DNA of 36,979 nucleotides, from assembly GCA_019118885.1 (NCBI GenBank), contig DWYB01000054.1, positions 1 to 36,979 of the forward strand, in the 5' to 3' direction. A program made the position numbers and the translations under genes. Of the stretch, positions 9,390-17,825 are shown piece by piece (position 1 is the stretch's first letter; each line of letters begins with the position of its first letter). The notes under the pieces are model-generated. The model was not told the DNA's origin and did no database searches. It saw only the letters and a list, made by a program, of their open reading frames with translations. Source of the DNA: Candidatus Mediterraneibacter surreyensis (GTDB lineage Bacteria; Bacillota; Clostridia; Lachnospirales; Lachnospiraceae).

Positions 9390-10307
9390 CTATCTCCTAA
9401 ATTTTGAACGGATATACCGCACGGCTTCTTTCAGACACAATACAGGAGAACATTTTACAGTGATCATTGCATACCTGACTGCCTGCAGCACTCTTTTGCT
9501 GCGCATAGAAGAAAACGCAAGCACCGCATAATGACGGAATTTCACATACCTGCGTTCTTTCGGAGTCAATATATGAAAATATTTATGCTTCAGTTCATAG
9601 AGCATATTTTCGCCTTTTACTTTGTTATCCCCCAGCGAAATCCGCTTTCCTCTGTGGAGATACTGAATCACATATGCTCCCGGGAGGTAACTCATCTTCA
9701 TGCCGCTCTCGATGCAGCGCAGCATCAAAATAAAATCCTGTCCTGAAGGCACTTCTCCAAATCCCTCTGTTTCCAGCAGCTTATCCCGCCGAAACATGTA
9801 GGCGGCAGTCGGCGCGATGGAATGCAGGATATGCGCCTTGAGCAAGCCTTCCCGGCTGTAATCCCTCGTATAATCCAGAGAGCGGTACTCCACCTGTTTC
9901 TCATTTTCTCCGAACCATCTGATATCATGGTAACTTCCATCCAGCTGATTTTTCTGCATGAAGGTCACCTGCCGTTCCAGTTTCTCCGGAAGATATCTGT
10001 CATCATCATCCAAAAAAGCTACATATTCTCCATGACACTGCTTCAAAGCATAGTTTCTCGCTGCTCCTCCGCCGGTTTTTCCGGCCGTTTTTATGCAGAA
10101 GAAATTTTCCCGTCCCAGATATGGCTGCAGAATACGGCGGGTGTCTTTCTCAAAAACACTTCCGGGAAGATTGTCGTCAACTACGATCACCTCGATATTT
10201 TTCCAGGTCTGGGCATATATAGAATCCAAGGCCCGCGGCAACAGAGTACTTCTTTCATACGTTGGTACAATTATGCTGATAAGAGGTTGCTTATTGTCAT
10301 TTGCCAT
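9390..10307 (-). CDS. GT2 family glycosyltransferase (GT-A fold)
   Basis: This 305-residue GT-A enzyme has SIIVPTYERSTLLPRALDS and EVIVVDDN at the N-terminus, GGGAARNYAL near residue 80, and a metal-binding VAFLDDDDRYLPEKL at about 95-105. SGQDFILML holds the catalytic-acid position. The ATG at 10307 has AGGA 9 bases upstream. It is the first glycosyltransferase after the very large secreted protein, separated by 93 bases that hold two hairpins. It probably adds one sugar of the repeat unit exported by the flippase at 4584. The donor is unknown. Confidence 0.9.
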   Translation of the reverse strand: MANDNKQPLISIIVPTYERSTLLPRALDSIYAQTWKNIEVIVVDDNLPGSVFEKDTRRILQPYLGRENFFCIKTAGKTGGGAARNYALKQCHGEYVAFLDDDDRYLPEKLERQVTFMQKNQLDGSYHDIRWFGENEKQVEYRSLDYTRDYSREGLLKAHILHSIAPTAAYMFRRDKLLETEGFGEVPSGQDFILMLRCIESGMKMSYLPGAYVIQYLHRGKRISLGDNKVKGENMLYELKHKYFHILTPKERRYVKFRHYAVLAFSSMRSKRVLQAVRYAMITVKCSPVLCLKEAVRYIRSKFRR

Positions 10308-10330
10308 ACTAATTTTTCCTTTTACATATA

Positions 10331-10381
10331 CTGCCCCTCACGTATATGAGGGGCAGCAATATTCAAGTATCTTTGATACTT
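10331..10381 (-). other. Two consecutive hairpins after the large secreted-protein gene
   Basis: The first on the transcript is AAGTATC-AAA-GATACTT (10381-10365). The second is a strong perfect 10-bp GC-rich stem CTGCCCCTCA / TGAGGGGCAG with a 6-base loop (10331-10356). Neither is followed by a U-tract on the minus strand, so efficient intrinsic termination is not expected. Transcript stabilisation or partial attenuation between a highly made secreted protein and the downstream glycosyltransferases would fit. Confidence 0.6.
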
Positions 10382-10400
10382 TTTATTAATTTTTAACCGA

Positions 10401-13400
10401 TCACTCTACGGTGACGCTGATCACGTTGGATTCCTGTCCGAAGGTGATCTTTCCATCCACATCCGTATAAGCAGCGACTTTGAAATAATACGTCTTTCCG
10501 CTTTCCAGATCTGATTTCGTGTAAGAAACGGTATCGCCGCTGTTGATCATTTTGGCAACCGTATAGTCGCCGTCTTCGCTCTCAGCCATCCAGATACGAT
10601 ATCCGTCTGCTCCTGCGACAGCTTCCCATGCAAGATTTGCACGTCCTGCGCCTGCAGCAGTTCCGGCAAGAGTCGTTGCTTCTGACAGAGTTGCGATCGT
10701 CATCTCATCGGTATACGCGCTGTACACCAGTGTTCCATCCTCTTTGATCGTGACTGCACGCATCTTGTAGGTGTAGGTCTCACCTGGCGTCAGATCCACG
10801 TTGCTGTAAGCGGTGATCGCCTGGTCTTTGATAACCTTTACGATCTTATACTCACTGTCATCCGCGCCGGCATCTTTTCTCCACAACTGGTATTCTGTCG
10901 CGCCGTCTACCGGCTGCCATACAAAACGGATACGGGTCGGGAGATTGCTGTATGCATTGTCTACTACAATCGATGACGGCATATAGTCAACTGCTGAGAA
11001 TTCCGAGAAGATTTCTTTGTCTCCCTTATACGCGCGGACTTTGTAGTAGTAGGTCTGTCCGACTGTCAGTCCTGTATTGGTATACTGAACGGTTTCCGGA
11101 TCTGTGATCGTCTTTGTCAGCGCCCAGTCTTCCTCTGCAGCGTCCGAGCTGGTTGCACGCCACAGTTCATATCCGTCTGCGTTTTCCACCTGATTCCAGG
11201 TAACCTTTGCGCTTGTCTGCACTCTGCTGTATACAGACTCGATTTCCGGAGCCACCAGGGCATTCGGATCAAGTTCCCCGCACTTGGTACATTTGCCGTT
11301 CACATAATTGTGATCTCCAGCTTCCCAGGTAGTTGTTGTGCTTACGGAATATGCATGGCCTTCCGCTTCGCCTTCCGCCGTATACGTAGATGTCACGCCT
11401 TCTGCACAGGTACCCTCTGCACTGGTCAGCGATGCCTCTGCAGTTACGGCTGCTTCAAGCGCCGCGCTGATGGTTGCATCATTCATCAGCAGATCAAGAG
11501 TTTCTTTTCTTTCATTGCATACAGAAGAGCATACAAGATTGGAGAATGTTACGGAAGAGAAATCCTCACTCCACTGCGGGTCAGCGGCTGTATAGGTATG
11601 GCCTGCCGTCGCTACCGCCTCATCATAGATTGCCTTATCCTCTTCATACTGTGCCAGCAGTTCCTGATATTCTTCCTCGGTGACATAAGAATTCTGCTTC
11701 GGCTCTGTCGGCTCAGCGATATGGAATCCGCAGACTGCGCATACATAAGTATCGCCGCTGTTCCAGTTTTCATTCTCATCCTTGGTATAGTACTCTTCTG
11801 AGAACAGAATGTAATGATGTCCGTCGTATGCGGAATCTTCATCCACTACACGGCTTTCCGCCTCAATCGCTCCGCAGGTCGTGCAGCGGTCTTCTGTGAA
11901 ACCGTCGCGTCCGCAGTAAGGATCAACCGTTACTGTGCTGTACTCATGCGTGTCGCCGGCAAAATGAGCCATATCCAGGGTTTCTGTCGCATTTGCAACC
12001 CACATAAACTCAGCATTGTCATTGATCTCACGCTTATACCCCAGCTGTTCCAGCATATCGTCGGAGATTCCCTGATCCTCCATCATCTGAGCGGCAAACT
12101 CATTGTAATCCGGATTATAGTTGCTCTCCTCGAATTCATATCCGTAGCTGGACGAATCCGTGTAGTCATGTGGATCTCTTCCTGCAATATAGGACAGGTT
12201 CGTAGCAATATCCACATAAAGTGTTCCGTCGCCTTTGAGCGTCATACCTGCGATCGGATGATTCTCAAAAATGAATTCCGGCTCTTCTGCGCTGTTGTCC
12301 ACATCGAAGCCCATAGCGCCGAACACTTCTGTTTTGTCTCTTACAACATTAACTGTGTTATATTCTTTTACTTCGGCAACTGCACCGGTAGCAAGATCAT
12401 AACTCAGAATACTGTTGGAAACATTGAAATACAGCTTTTCTCCATACAGAACCGGAGTCGTATGGATCGCCGGATATACGGACTGTTCTTCCACAAAGTT
12501 TGCGTACAGTTCTGTCAGCATCTCATTCGCTTCCATCTCGCCTGTTTCCGGATTGTAAACCGTTACAGAATCACCAGAATTGAAGTCGATCAATGTCTCA
12601 TAATCGGTATCTCCGTCGCCAAGATCCGTGTCTGTCATTTTATGGCGCACGATCTTATAGACAGCGTCTTCAATATCCATCTCCTGGTAATTTCCCTGAC
12701 TGTTGTTGAACTCTCTCAGCATCTCCAGCAGATCGGTGGAATCATACATATAATAGATATATTCGCCGTCGGAGTATACGTTGCTGACAACACGGGTCAC
12801 CCAGCTGCCTTCGTAATCACTGCTTGTATAATCTTCATTCACTGTAGTGCCATCGCAGTCTGCATACAGCGTCTTGATTTCGGAATAATTTCCGTCAAAC
12901 ATCTCTGCGAGAGAAGAATGGCTGATCATGAAATATGTATGGTTCATATAACCGTTCGTTTCCACACGGTCGCGATTCATAACCTCTGAGAATACGTCTG
13001 TATAACAGGGATCCACATAGTACCACTTGCCGTCAATCTTTACCGCATTCCAGAAGTGATCGGAACTGAAATCCGGCTGCGGTTCGCCATACATGCTTAC
13101 GCTTGCGTTGAAGGTGATTCTTACAAGATCGACATTGTAATTCTGGCTGATGTCCAGATTGCCGTTTTCATCATAGTAAAGATCTGCCGCTGTCTTCCAG
13201 TTAGAAGCAACATTGATATCTGTCGCACCGTCTTTTAGGTAGATTTCCGGATACATGCACTGCATTAGGTATGCAAATGCCTTTGCGTATCCCATACATA
13301 CAGATTTTCCTTCTGCAAGGGCACCGATGTGGTTTCCTTCCCAATATCCGAGGATACCATCGGTCAGTCCGGCTGCCGCCTGCTGGGTATAAACATCAAT

Positions 13401-14777
13401 CGCCTGATTCGGAGTCATATTTCCAAGATCCGGGATCTGGGTATCCATGATCTGCGTATACGCACTCTCTACCGCTGCCTGTCCTTCTTCAGACGCAAGA
13501 TAGCCGTTTACCTGTGTCTCCATCTGTGCGGCAACCTCTTCTCCGCCCAGATTGCTTACAACATATGCGCGCGGATCCGCTGCAATCGCCTCGGCATTAT
13601 CTGTCATATACTGTTTCGCATAAGCGCTGACCTCTTCCTCTGTTGCATCAGGATTCTCTGCCTGATACTGCTGTGCTACAGCGTTCTGGATTGCATTCTG
13701 CCAAATGGCAAGTCCAACCTGCTGTTCCGCCACTGTACGGAACTGGCTCTGAAACTGTGCCTCGATCTGCGGACGGTACACTGCTTCCATTGCAGCGTAA
13801 ATCTCATCATAATGCTCGTTCTGCTGCGGATCTTCCGCCGTCATGACCGGCTCGTCGCCCATCTGGTTCATGATATAGGACATATCAAACGTGTTGTTCT
13901 GAGACAGCCAGGTGTTCAGCGCCATGATCTTCTGAACGTCCGTCTGCGCTCCGGAGTTATTTACTGCCTCCAGCGCTTCATCTCTCTTTGTACGGATCAT
14001 TTCTCCGTAGTACTCAATGCCGAACTGATCCCCGTACAGGAAGTTCATGATCATACCGGTCAGGTCGTCATAGGAATAATTTCCGCTTCTTACATCCTCA
14101 ACGGAAACGCCTGCCAGAGTAAGCATCTCGCCGAGTACGCCCAGACCGTCTTCTCCGTTGTCATTGAACTGAAGATAGAACGGACTCTGTACGCCGAGCA
14201 CGTCGGCATTGTCCTGCCACTGCTGCTGGTACTCACTGTACATACCCAGAACTGTCTGGATCTGCTCCTCCGTCAGCGGAACGGATTCTCCGTCCGCGTT
14301 GAGGACCTTGATGTTCTGCAGTTCTTCCTTGATCGTGGCGATCTCCGGATCACTCTCGTCAACAGAATTCAGTTCCTCTTCCGTCAGCTGCATCTCGTTG
14401 ACGTTGATCTCCGGCGCCTCGATTTTGGACGCATCGATCGTGAAAGTGGAAAGGCTGTCGTTGATCGTGATCGTTGTGTCCTGTGCCTGTTCCGCCGGCT
14501 CTGCAGTTTCCTGAGGAACTTCTGTGTTTTCCTGCGTTTCTTCCGTTGTTTCCGGAGCCGAAACCGCTGGATCCTGCTGTGTCTCTTCTGCTGTTTCCGG
14601 CGTTGCTTCGCTGCCCTGCTCTTCCGTTGCCTCCGGCACTGCAGCGTTTTCCTGCTCTGAAACCACCGGAGCCGCAGCGTTATCAGGGACAGTCGCAAAC
14701 ACCGGCGTCGCCATGAGACTCAGGGTCATCGGAACTGTGATAAACAGACTCAGAAATCGCTTTGAGTTTCTCTTCAT
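10401..14777 (-). CDS. Very large secreted transglutaminase-like protein with His/CxxC modules and FN3 triplet
   Basis: This is a protein of about 1458 residues. It begins with a signal peptide (KRNSKRFLSLFITVP onwards, cleavage near VFA), then a Glu/Thr/Gln/Pro-rich linker and a long acidic region. A transglutaminase-like core carries Cys494 (GKSVCMGYAKAF), His574 (SDHFWNAV) and Asp589 (YYVDPCYTD), all present and in order. Four Cys-bearing segments follow at about residues 960-1180: CGRDG...CTTCG, CAVCG, CSSVC and CTKCG. Each follows a His-x-Tyr or His-Tyr element, as in His/CxxCG repeats of clostridial surface proteins. The C-terminus holds three FN3-like modules paralogous to those of the protein at 2637. 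No LPXTG or SLH anchor is visible. The ATG at 14777 has AAGGAG 9 bases upstream; the frame opens at a TTG at 14807. The substrate is unknown. Its position at the head of block A suggests a role at the glycan-coated surface. Confidence 0.85.
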   Translation of the reverse strand: MKRNSKRFLSLFITVPMTLSLMATPVFATVPDNAAAPVVSEQENAAVPEATEEQGSEATPETAEETQQDPAVSAPETTEETQENTEVPQETAEPAEQAQDTTITINDSLSTFTIDASKIEAPEINVNEMQLTEEELNSVDESDPEIATIKEELQNIKVLNADGESVPLTEEQIQTVLGMYSEYQQQWQDNADVLGVQSPFYLQFNDNGEDGLGVLGEMLTLAGVSVEDVRSGNYSYDDLTGMIMNFLYGDQFGIEYYGEMIRTKRDEALEAVNNSGAQTDVQKIMALNTWLSQNNTFDMSYIMNQMGDEPVMTAEDPQQNEHYDEIYAAMEAVYRPQIEAQFQSQFRTVAEQQVGLAIWQNAIQNAVAQQYQAENPDATEEEVSAYAKQYMTDNAEAIAADPRAYVVSNLGGEEVAAQMETQVNGYLASEEGQAAVESAYTQIMDTQIPDLGNMTPNQAIDVYTQQAAAGLTDGILGYWEGNHIGALAEGKSVCMGYAKAFAYLMQCMYPEIYLKDGATDINVASNWKTAADLYYDENGNLDISQNYNVDLVRITFNASVSMYGEPQPDFSSDHFWNAVKIDGKWYYVDPCYTDVFSEVMNRDRVETNGYMNHTYFMISHSSLAEMFDGNYSEIKTLYADCDGTTVNEDYTSSDYEGSWVTRVVSNVYSDGEYIYYMYDSTDLLEMLREFNNSQGNYQEMDIEDAVYKIVRHKMTDTDLGDGDTDYETLIDFNSGDSVTVYNPETGEMEANEMLTELYANFVEEQSVYPAIHTTPVLYGEKLYFNVSNSILSYDLATGAVAEVKEYNTVNVVRDKTEVFGAMGFDVDNSAEEPEFIFENHPIAGMTLKGDGTLYVDIATNLSYIAGRDPHDYTDSSSYGYEFEESNYNPDYNEFAAQMMEDQGISDDMLEQLGYKREINDNAEFMWVANATETLDMAHFAGDTHEYSTVTVDPYCGRDGFTEDRCTTCGAIEAESRVVDEDSAYDGHHYILFSEEYYTKDENENWNSGDTYVCAVCGFHIAEPTEPKQNSYVTEEEYQELLAQYEEDKAIYDEAVATAGHTYTAADPQWSEDFSSVTFSNLVCSSVCNERKETLDLLMNDATISAALEAAVTAEASLTSAEGTCAEGVTSTYTAEGEAEGHAYSVSTTTTWEAGDHNYVNGKCTKCGELDPNALVAPEIESVYSRVQTSAKVTWNQVENADGYELWRATSSDAAEEDWALTKTITDPETVQYTNTGLTVGQTYYYKVRAYKGDKEIFSEFSAVDYMPSSIVVDNAYSNLPTRIRFVWQPVDGATEYQLWRKDAGADDSEYKIVKVIKDQAITAYSNVDLTPGETYTYKMRAVTIKEDGTLVYSAYTDEMTIATLSEATTLAGTAAGAGRANLAWEAVAGADGYRIWMAESEDGDYTVAKMINSGDTVSYTKSDLESGKTYYFKVAAYTDVDGKITFGQESNVISVTVE

Positions 14778-14996
14778 TTTCACATACTCCTTCCATTGAA
14801 ATATCAAAATCAGTAGGCCTTCTTGTCACCTATACATGCTGCCGAATATACAGCGGTCCCGCTGACTGAACTGCTGTCAAATATCCCGTAATACCCACCG
14901 CATAAACTAAGAGGCATACTAACGTAAGAATACCACCAAACGTACAAAATAGCAAGCAATACCTAAGCAAATTTTATAAGAATTCATGTCCTAAAT
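14778..14996 (-). promoter_or_regulatory. Spacer upstream of the large secreted-protein gene
   Basis: This 219-base gap lies between the acyl carrier protein stop and the ATG at 14777, and is the likely place for a block A promoter. I see a TTGACA at 14880-14875, but no -10 box at a normal distance. A perfect 6-bp inverted repeat CAGCGG-TC-CCGCTG (14851-14864) lies between it and an AT-rich TATATT. This could be an operator or simply a small hairpin. No U-tract terminator follows the carrier-protein gene, so readthrough from block B is possible. Confidence 0.35.
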
Positions 14997-15236
14997 TCAG
15001 TCCAAAATTCCGCCGACAAGGCGGCACAAATCTCCCGCTGTACGTATTTCCCTCAGAGAAGCTGCCGGAATGGTGATTCCGAATTCTTCCTCAAGATCAC
15101 ACAGCATAACGTACACTTCCACCGAAGCAAGCCCCATGTCTTCATACAGCAGGGTATCCTCCGAAATTTCTTCCTCTGTTTCGGTTGACTCCCGAATGAC
15201 TTCAAATACCCTCTTCCTGATCATTTCCTCTTTCAT
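14997..15236 (-). CDS. Acyl carrier protein (phosphopantetheine carrier)
   Basis: This is a small acidic four-helix carrier of about 79 residues. The prosthetic-group attachment motif is DMGLASVEV with Ser38, which replaces the usual DSL by LAS but keeps the Ser and following hydrophobic/acidic pattern. LCDLEEEFGITIPA is the typical helix-II end and loop. The ATG at 15236 is favoured because AAGGGGTGA lies 8 bases upstream, overlapping the stop of the ligase gene; a GTG at 15248 is possible. It directly follows an AMP-dependent acyl ligase and an acyltransferase-3 gene. It therefore probably carries the acyl or aminoacyl group activated by that ligase rather than serving bulk fatty-acid synthesis. 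It is not obviously DltC. Confidence 0.85.
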   Translation of the reverse strand: MKEEMIRKRVFEVIRESTETEEEISEDTLLYEDMGLASVEVYVMLCDLEEEFGITIPAASLREIRTAGDLCRLVGGILD

Positions 15237-15244
15237 CCTGCCGT

Positions 15245-16723
15245 TCACCCCTTTCCGTATCGTATCAGTTTTCCCATACTCGTTTTATCGATCGGTTCTT
15301 CCAGAAAATGGATCACCTGGATCTGACTGTACACCGGCACCGACCTGTTATATTCTGCAATCTCTTCCCGGATCTTTTGCCGGATCTGTTCAGCTTCTTT
15401 GGCCGTGCACTCTGCGGGATATCTCGGGAAAACGGATACCGCGATCAGATCCCCTTCCGCTTTCACAAGAGCCTCGCCGATCTCTTCCCAGCGGTACAAT
15501 TTCTTTTCAATGGCTTCGGGACTGATATTTTCCCCGTTGGACAGTATAATAAGATTCTTTTTCCGTCCGGTCAGGTACAGATATCCTTCTTCGTCCATCC
15601 GGCACAGATCCCCGGTTGCATACCAGCCTTCGCGCAGCACTTTCCCGGTTCCCTCTTCATCGTCGTAATATCCCATCATCAAAGACTCGCTGCGGAGATA
15701 TAATTCGCCGCCAGCTATTTTCACATCCAGGCCGGCCGGCGGTTTTCCGATCGTATCCGGACGTTCCTCTGTCATTTCCCACAGAAATCCGATCGCCCCT
15801 GCCTCGGACGCTCCATATCCCTGCAGCACCGTAATATCATGTTCCAGAAAAATCCGAAGGAATTCCGGACGAAAATCCGCTCCGCCGCAGTTGAGCAGAT
15901 GCAGGTTCCATCCCAGAAGTCTTCCGTTGGGGCCGCCGTTTTTTATCTTTCGCGCCAGCATCCGCAGCATAGACGGTACGATAAATACATAATCCGGCTG
16001 CAGTTCTTTCAGATACTGGTAGAAATACTTCTGTTCTTCACCGATACATACCTCCGCTCCCAGAAACAGCGCATTCAAAGACGAGGAAAAACCCGAAAGG
16101 TGATGAAAGGGGAGAACAGCCAGGATGGAATGAAATTTTTTGTCATTGATATTATGACAGATTCCCGCGGACAGGCCATGCTCCGACATCATGACTGCTT
16201 TGCTGGTCGCCGTTGTGCCGGAAGTAAAAAAAATGCATCCAAGATCCTCTCCTCTTTTTCGAACCTTTTTTTTACTTTCCCTGCCGGATCTGCAGGTTTC
16301 CCTGACCTTTTCAAACGACAGGATTTTCACACGTTCCTCAAGCGCTCTGCAGCGCTCTTCCACTTCCGGCGCTCTTTCAAAAAAAAGCGCCTCCGCTTCC
16401 ACTCTTCCGACTCTCTCTTTCAGTTCCTCTTCATCCAGTTCACGATCCAGAAGCACCGCTACCGATCCGGACCAGAACACTGCACATAGGCAGACCATCC
16501 ACCAATAACTGTTCCGTCCCATGAGCCCAATATGTTTTCCTGACAGACCCGTATCTTCTATCAGAAAAGCAGTCCGGCGAATGTCTGAAAAAAACTGTTC
16601 ACAAGAAATATCTGTGACACCCAAATCGCTCATAAACCGGAAGACACGCCGCCCCGCCAACCGCCCTTCCAGCTGTTCCAGCACCTCCCGCATTGTCTCT
16701 GCTCTCTGCATCTCATCCTTCAT
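15245..16723 (-). CDS. AMP-dependent acyl ligase (acyl-ACP/CoA synthetase family)
   Basis: This ANL-superfamily adenylating enzyme has about 492 residues. The A3 P-loop is TSGTTATSK at 167-175. YGASEAGAIGF is the A5 acyl-binding motif. YATGDLCRMDEEGYLYLTGR is A7/A8 with the hinge RKK. The A10 catalytic lysine is Lys485 in KTSMGKLIRY. All catalytic parts are present, so it should adenylate a carboxylate and load it as a thioester, most likely onto the carrier protein encoded immediately downstream. The ATG at 16723 has AAAGGTGA 8 bases upstream; a GTG at 16735 is the longer alternative. The gene lies 31 bases after an acyltransferase-3 gene. The acid (fatty, hydroxy or amino acid) cannot be told from the sequence. 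Confidence 0.88.
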   Translation of the reverse strand: MKDEMQRAETMREVLEQLEGRLAGRRVFRFMSDLGVTDISCEQFFSDIRRTAFLIEDTGLSGKHIGLMGRNSYWWMVCLCAVFWSGSVAVLLDRELDEEELKERVGRVEAEALFFERAPEVEERCRALEERVKILSFEKVRETCRSGRESKKKVRKRGEDLGCIFFTSGTTATSKAVMMSEHGLSAGICHNINDKKFHSILAVLPFHHLSGFSSSLNALFLGAEVCIGEEQKYFYQYLKELQPDYVFIVPSMLRMLARKIKNGGPNGRLLGWNLHLLNCGGADFRPEFLRIFLEHDITVLQGYGASEAGAIGFLWEMTEERPDTIGKPPAGLDVKIAGGELYLRSESLMMGYYDDEEGTGKVLREGWYATGDLCRMDEEGYLYLTGRKKNLIILSNGENISPEAIEKKLYRWEEIGEALVKAEGDLIAVSVFPRYPAECTAKEAEQIRQKIREEIAEYNRSVPVYSQIQVIHFLEEPIDKTSMGKLIRYGKG

Positions 16724-16754
16724 ACGATCTTTCACCTTTTCTTTTTTCTGACTG

Positions 16755-17825
16755 TTACAATCCTGCGCCGCGCAGTTTTTTCCTTTTTAATTTCCCGGCT
16801 GCCCAAAAAACAAGTTTGTAGATCAGGTACATCACCGCGCACCGGCCCAGAAAACAGATTCCTACGCCCAGCCACGGATACCCGGAAAAGAGTCCTGCCA
16901 CCCGATACCACGGAAAAATGATTTTTTCATACGCATGGAAACAGACAATCCAGATGGAATGAAATCCGACTTCCTCAAGAAATCCCGTCAATTTTCCGTG
17001 AGGTTCACGCCGCATAAACGCCGCATAGATCCTAAGAATCAAAAAGCCTGCGCAAAAAGAACCTGCCACGTCCAGAAGACCGAGTCTCCACTCACACGCT
17101 ACAATGTTCACTCTTCCAAACGCACTGGTAATGAGAAAAACTGCCAGGATAGCAGTCCAGGCTTCCCATGAAATCTTCTTTTGCAGCAAATTCCTTTTCC
17201 GCATATAGTCTCCGACCGCCAGATATCCGACCGCCAGAAGTCCCATGGGCAGACAATACGGCCATACATGAGAAATCAACGTCAGAACATATCCTGCAGC
17301 CACACAACATACCACACAGAAAACCTGCAGTCTCTGCGATTTCAGGCCCGTAATGCCGTTATATAGAACCCATCCCTCAAAAAGTGCCAGAACAAACCAG
17401 AAAATGCTCACAGACTCCACCGGTATCCCCAGGATCTCTCCGCCGCCTTCTGCGTTCAGTCCAAGCAGATAGGTGAACACCAGTTCTCCGCCGTGCTTCC
17501 AAAAGGAACGCCGCTCCACAACGGCAAGCGCCAGTTTCGTCACCAGAACTGCGGCTGCCACACGAATGTACGGGCGAAGCAAAAGTTTTCTCTGTATGGA
17601 GAAACACTTCCGGAAACTTCTTCTGAAAAATCCGAATCCGCTGATCATGAAAAAAGCCGCCATGATCCCACCGCCCACAACGCTCCCCATTCCGGAAAAA
17701 ATGCCTGTCTTTTCTTCCATCCGGTACAGATTCATGGTATGTCCGAGTATGATCAGAAACATTCCCAGGCCTCTTGCCAAATTAAAATATCCCAGGCTCA
17801 ATCCCTTTTTCTGCTCACCCTTCAT
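16755..17825 (-). CDS. Acyltransferase-3 family membrane protein (glycan O-acyltransferase type)
   Basis: This 356-residue protein has about 10 membrane segments. The N-terminal LSLGYFNLARGLGMFLIIL followed by GHT matches the acyltransferase-3/fucose-4-O-acetylase type, with the conserved first-helix Arg and catalytic-type His. FHSIWIVCFHAYEKIIFPWYR is a typical late membrane/loop segment. Family members transfer acetyl or other acyl groups to sugars across the membrane. The ATG at 17825 has AGGAG 6 bases upstream and overlaps the flippase gene end by 11 bases. Placed directly upstream of an acyl ligase and a carrier protein, it is the obvious candidate to use their thioester, although most family members use acetyl-CoA. 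The acceptor is presumably the block B glycan. Confidence 0.85.
   Translation of the reverse strand: MKGEQKKGLSLGYFNLARGLGMFLIILGHTMNLYRMEEKTGIFSGMGSVVGGGIMAAFFMISGFGFFRRSFRKCFSIQRKLLLRPYIRVAAAVLVTKLALAVVERRSFWKHGGELVFTYLLGLNAEGGGEILGIPVESVSIFWFVLALFEGWVLYNGITGLKSQRLQVFCVVCCVAAGYVLTLISHVWPYCLPMGLLAVGYLAVGDYMRKRNLLQKKISWEAWTAILAVFLITSAFGRVNIVACEWRLGLLDVAGSFCAGFLILRIYAAFMRREPHGKLTGFLEEVGFHSIWIVCFHAYEKIIFPWYRVAGLFSGYPWLGVGICFLGRCAVMYLIYKLVFWAAGKLKRKKLRGAGL

Noticed and set aside
11814-12989. Long open frames on the plus strand (391 and, at 13329-14660, 443 codons)
   Set aside because: They lie entirely opposite the 1458-residue secreted protein, have no SD and are rich in Ile/Cys/Arg/Leu as expected from the complement of an acidic protein. 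They are shadows.
14997-15236. Assignment of the carrier protein as DltC or primary fatty-acid AcpP
   Set aside because: The attachment motif is GLASVE rather than DSLD/DSMD, and no Dlt or fatty-acid synthesis genes are nearby.
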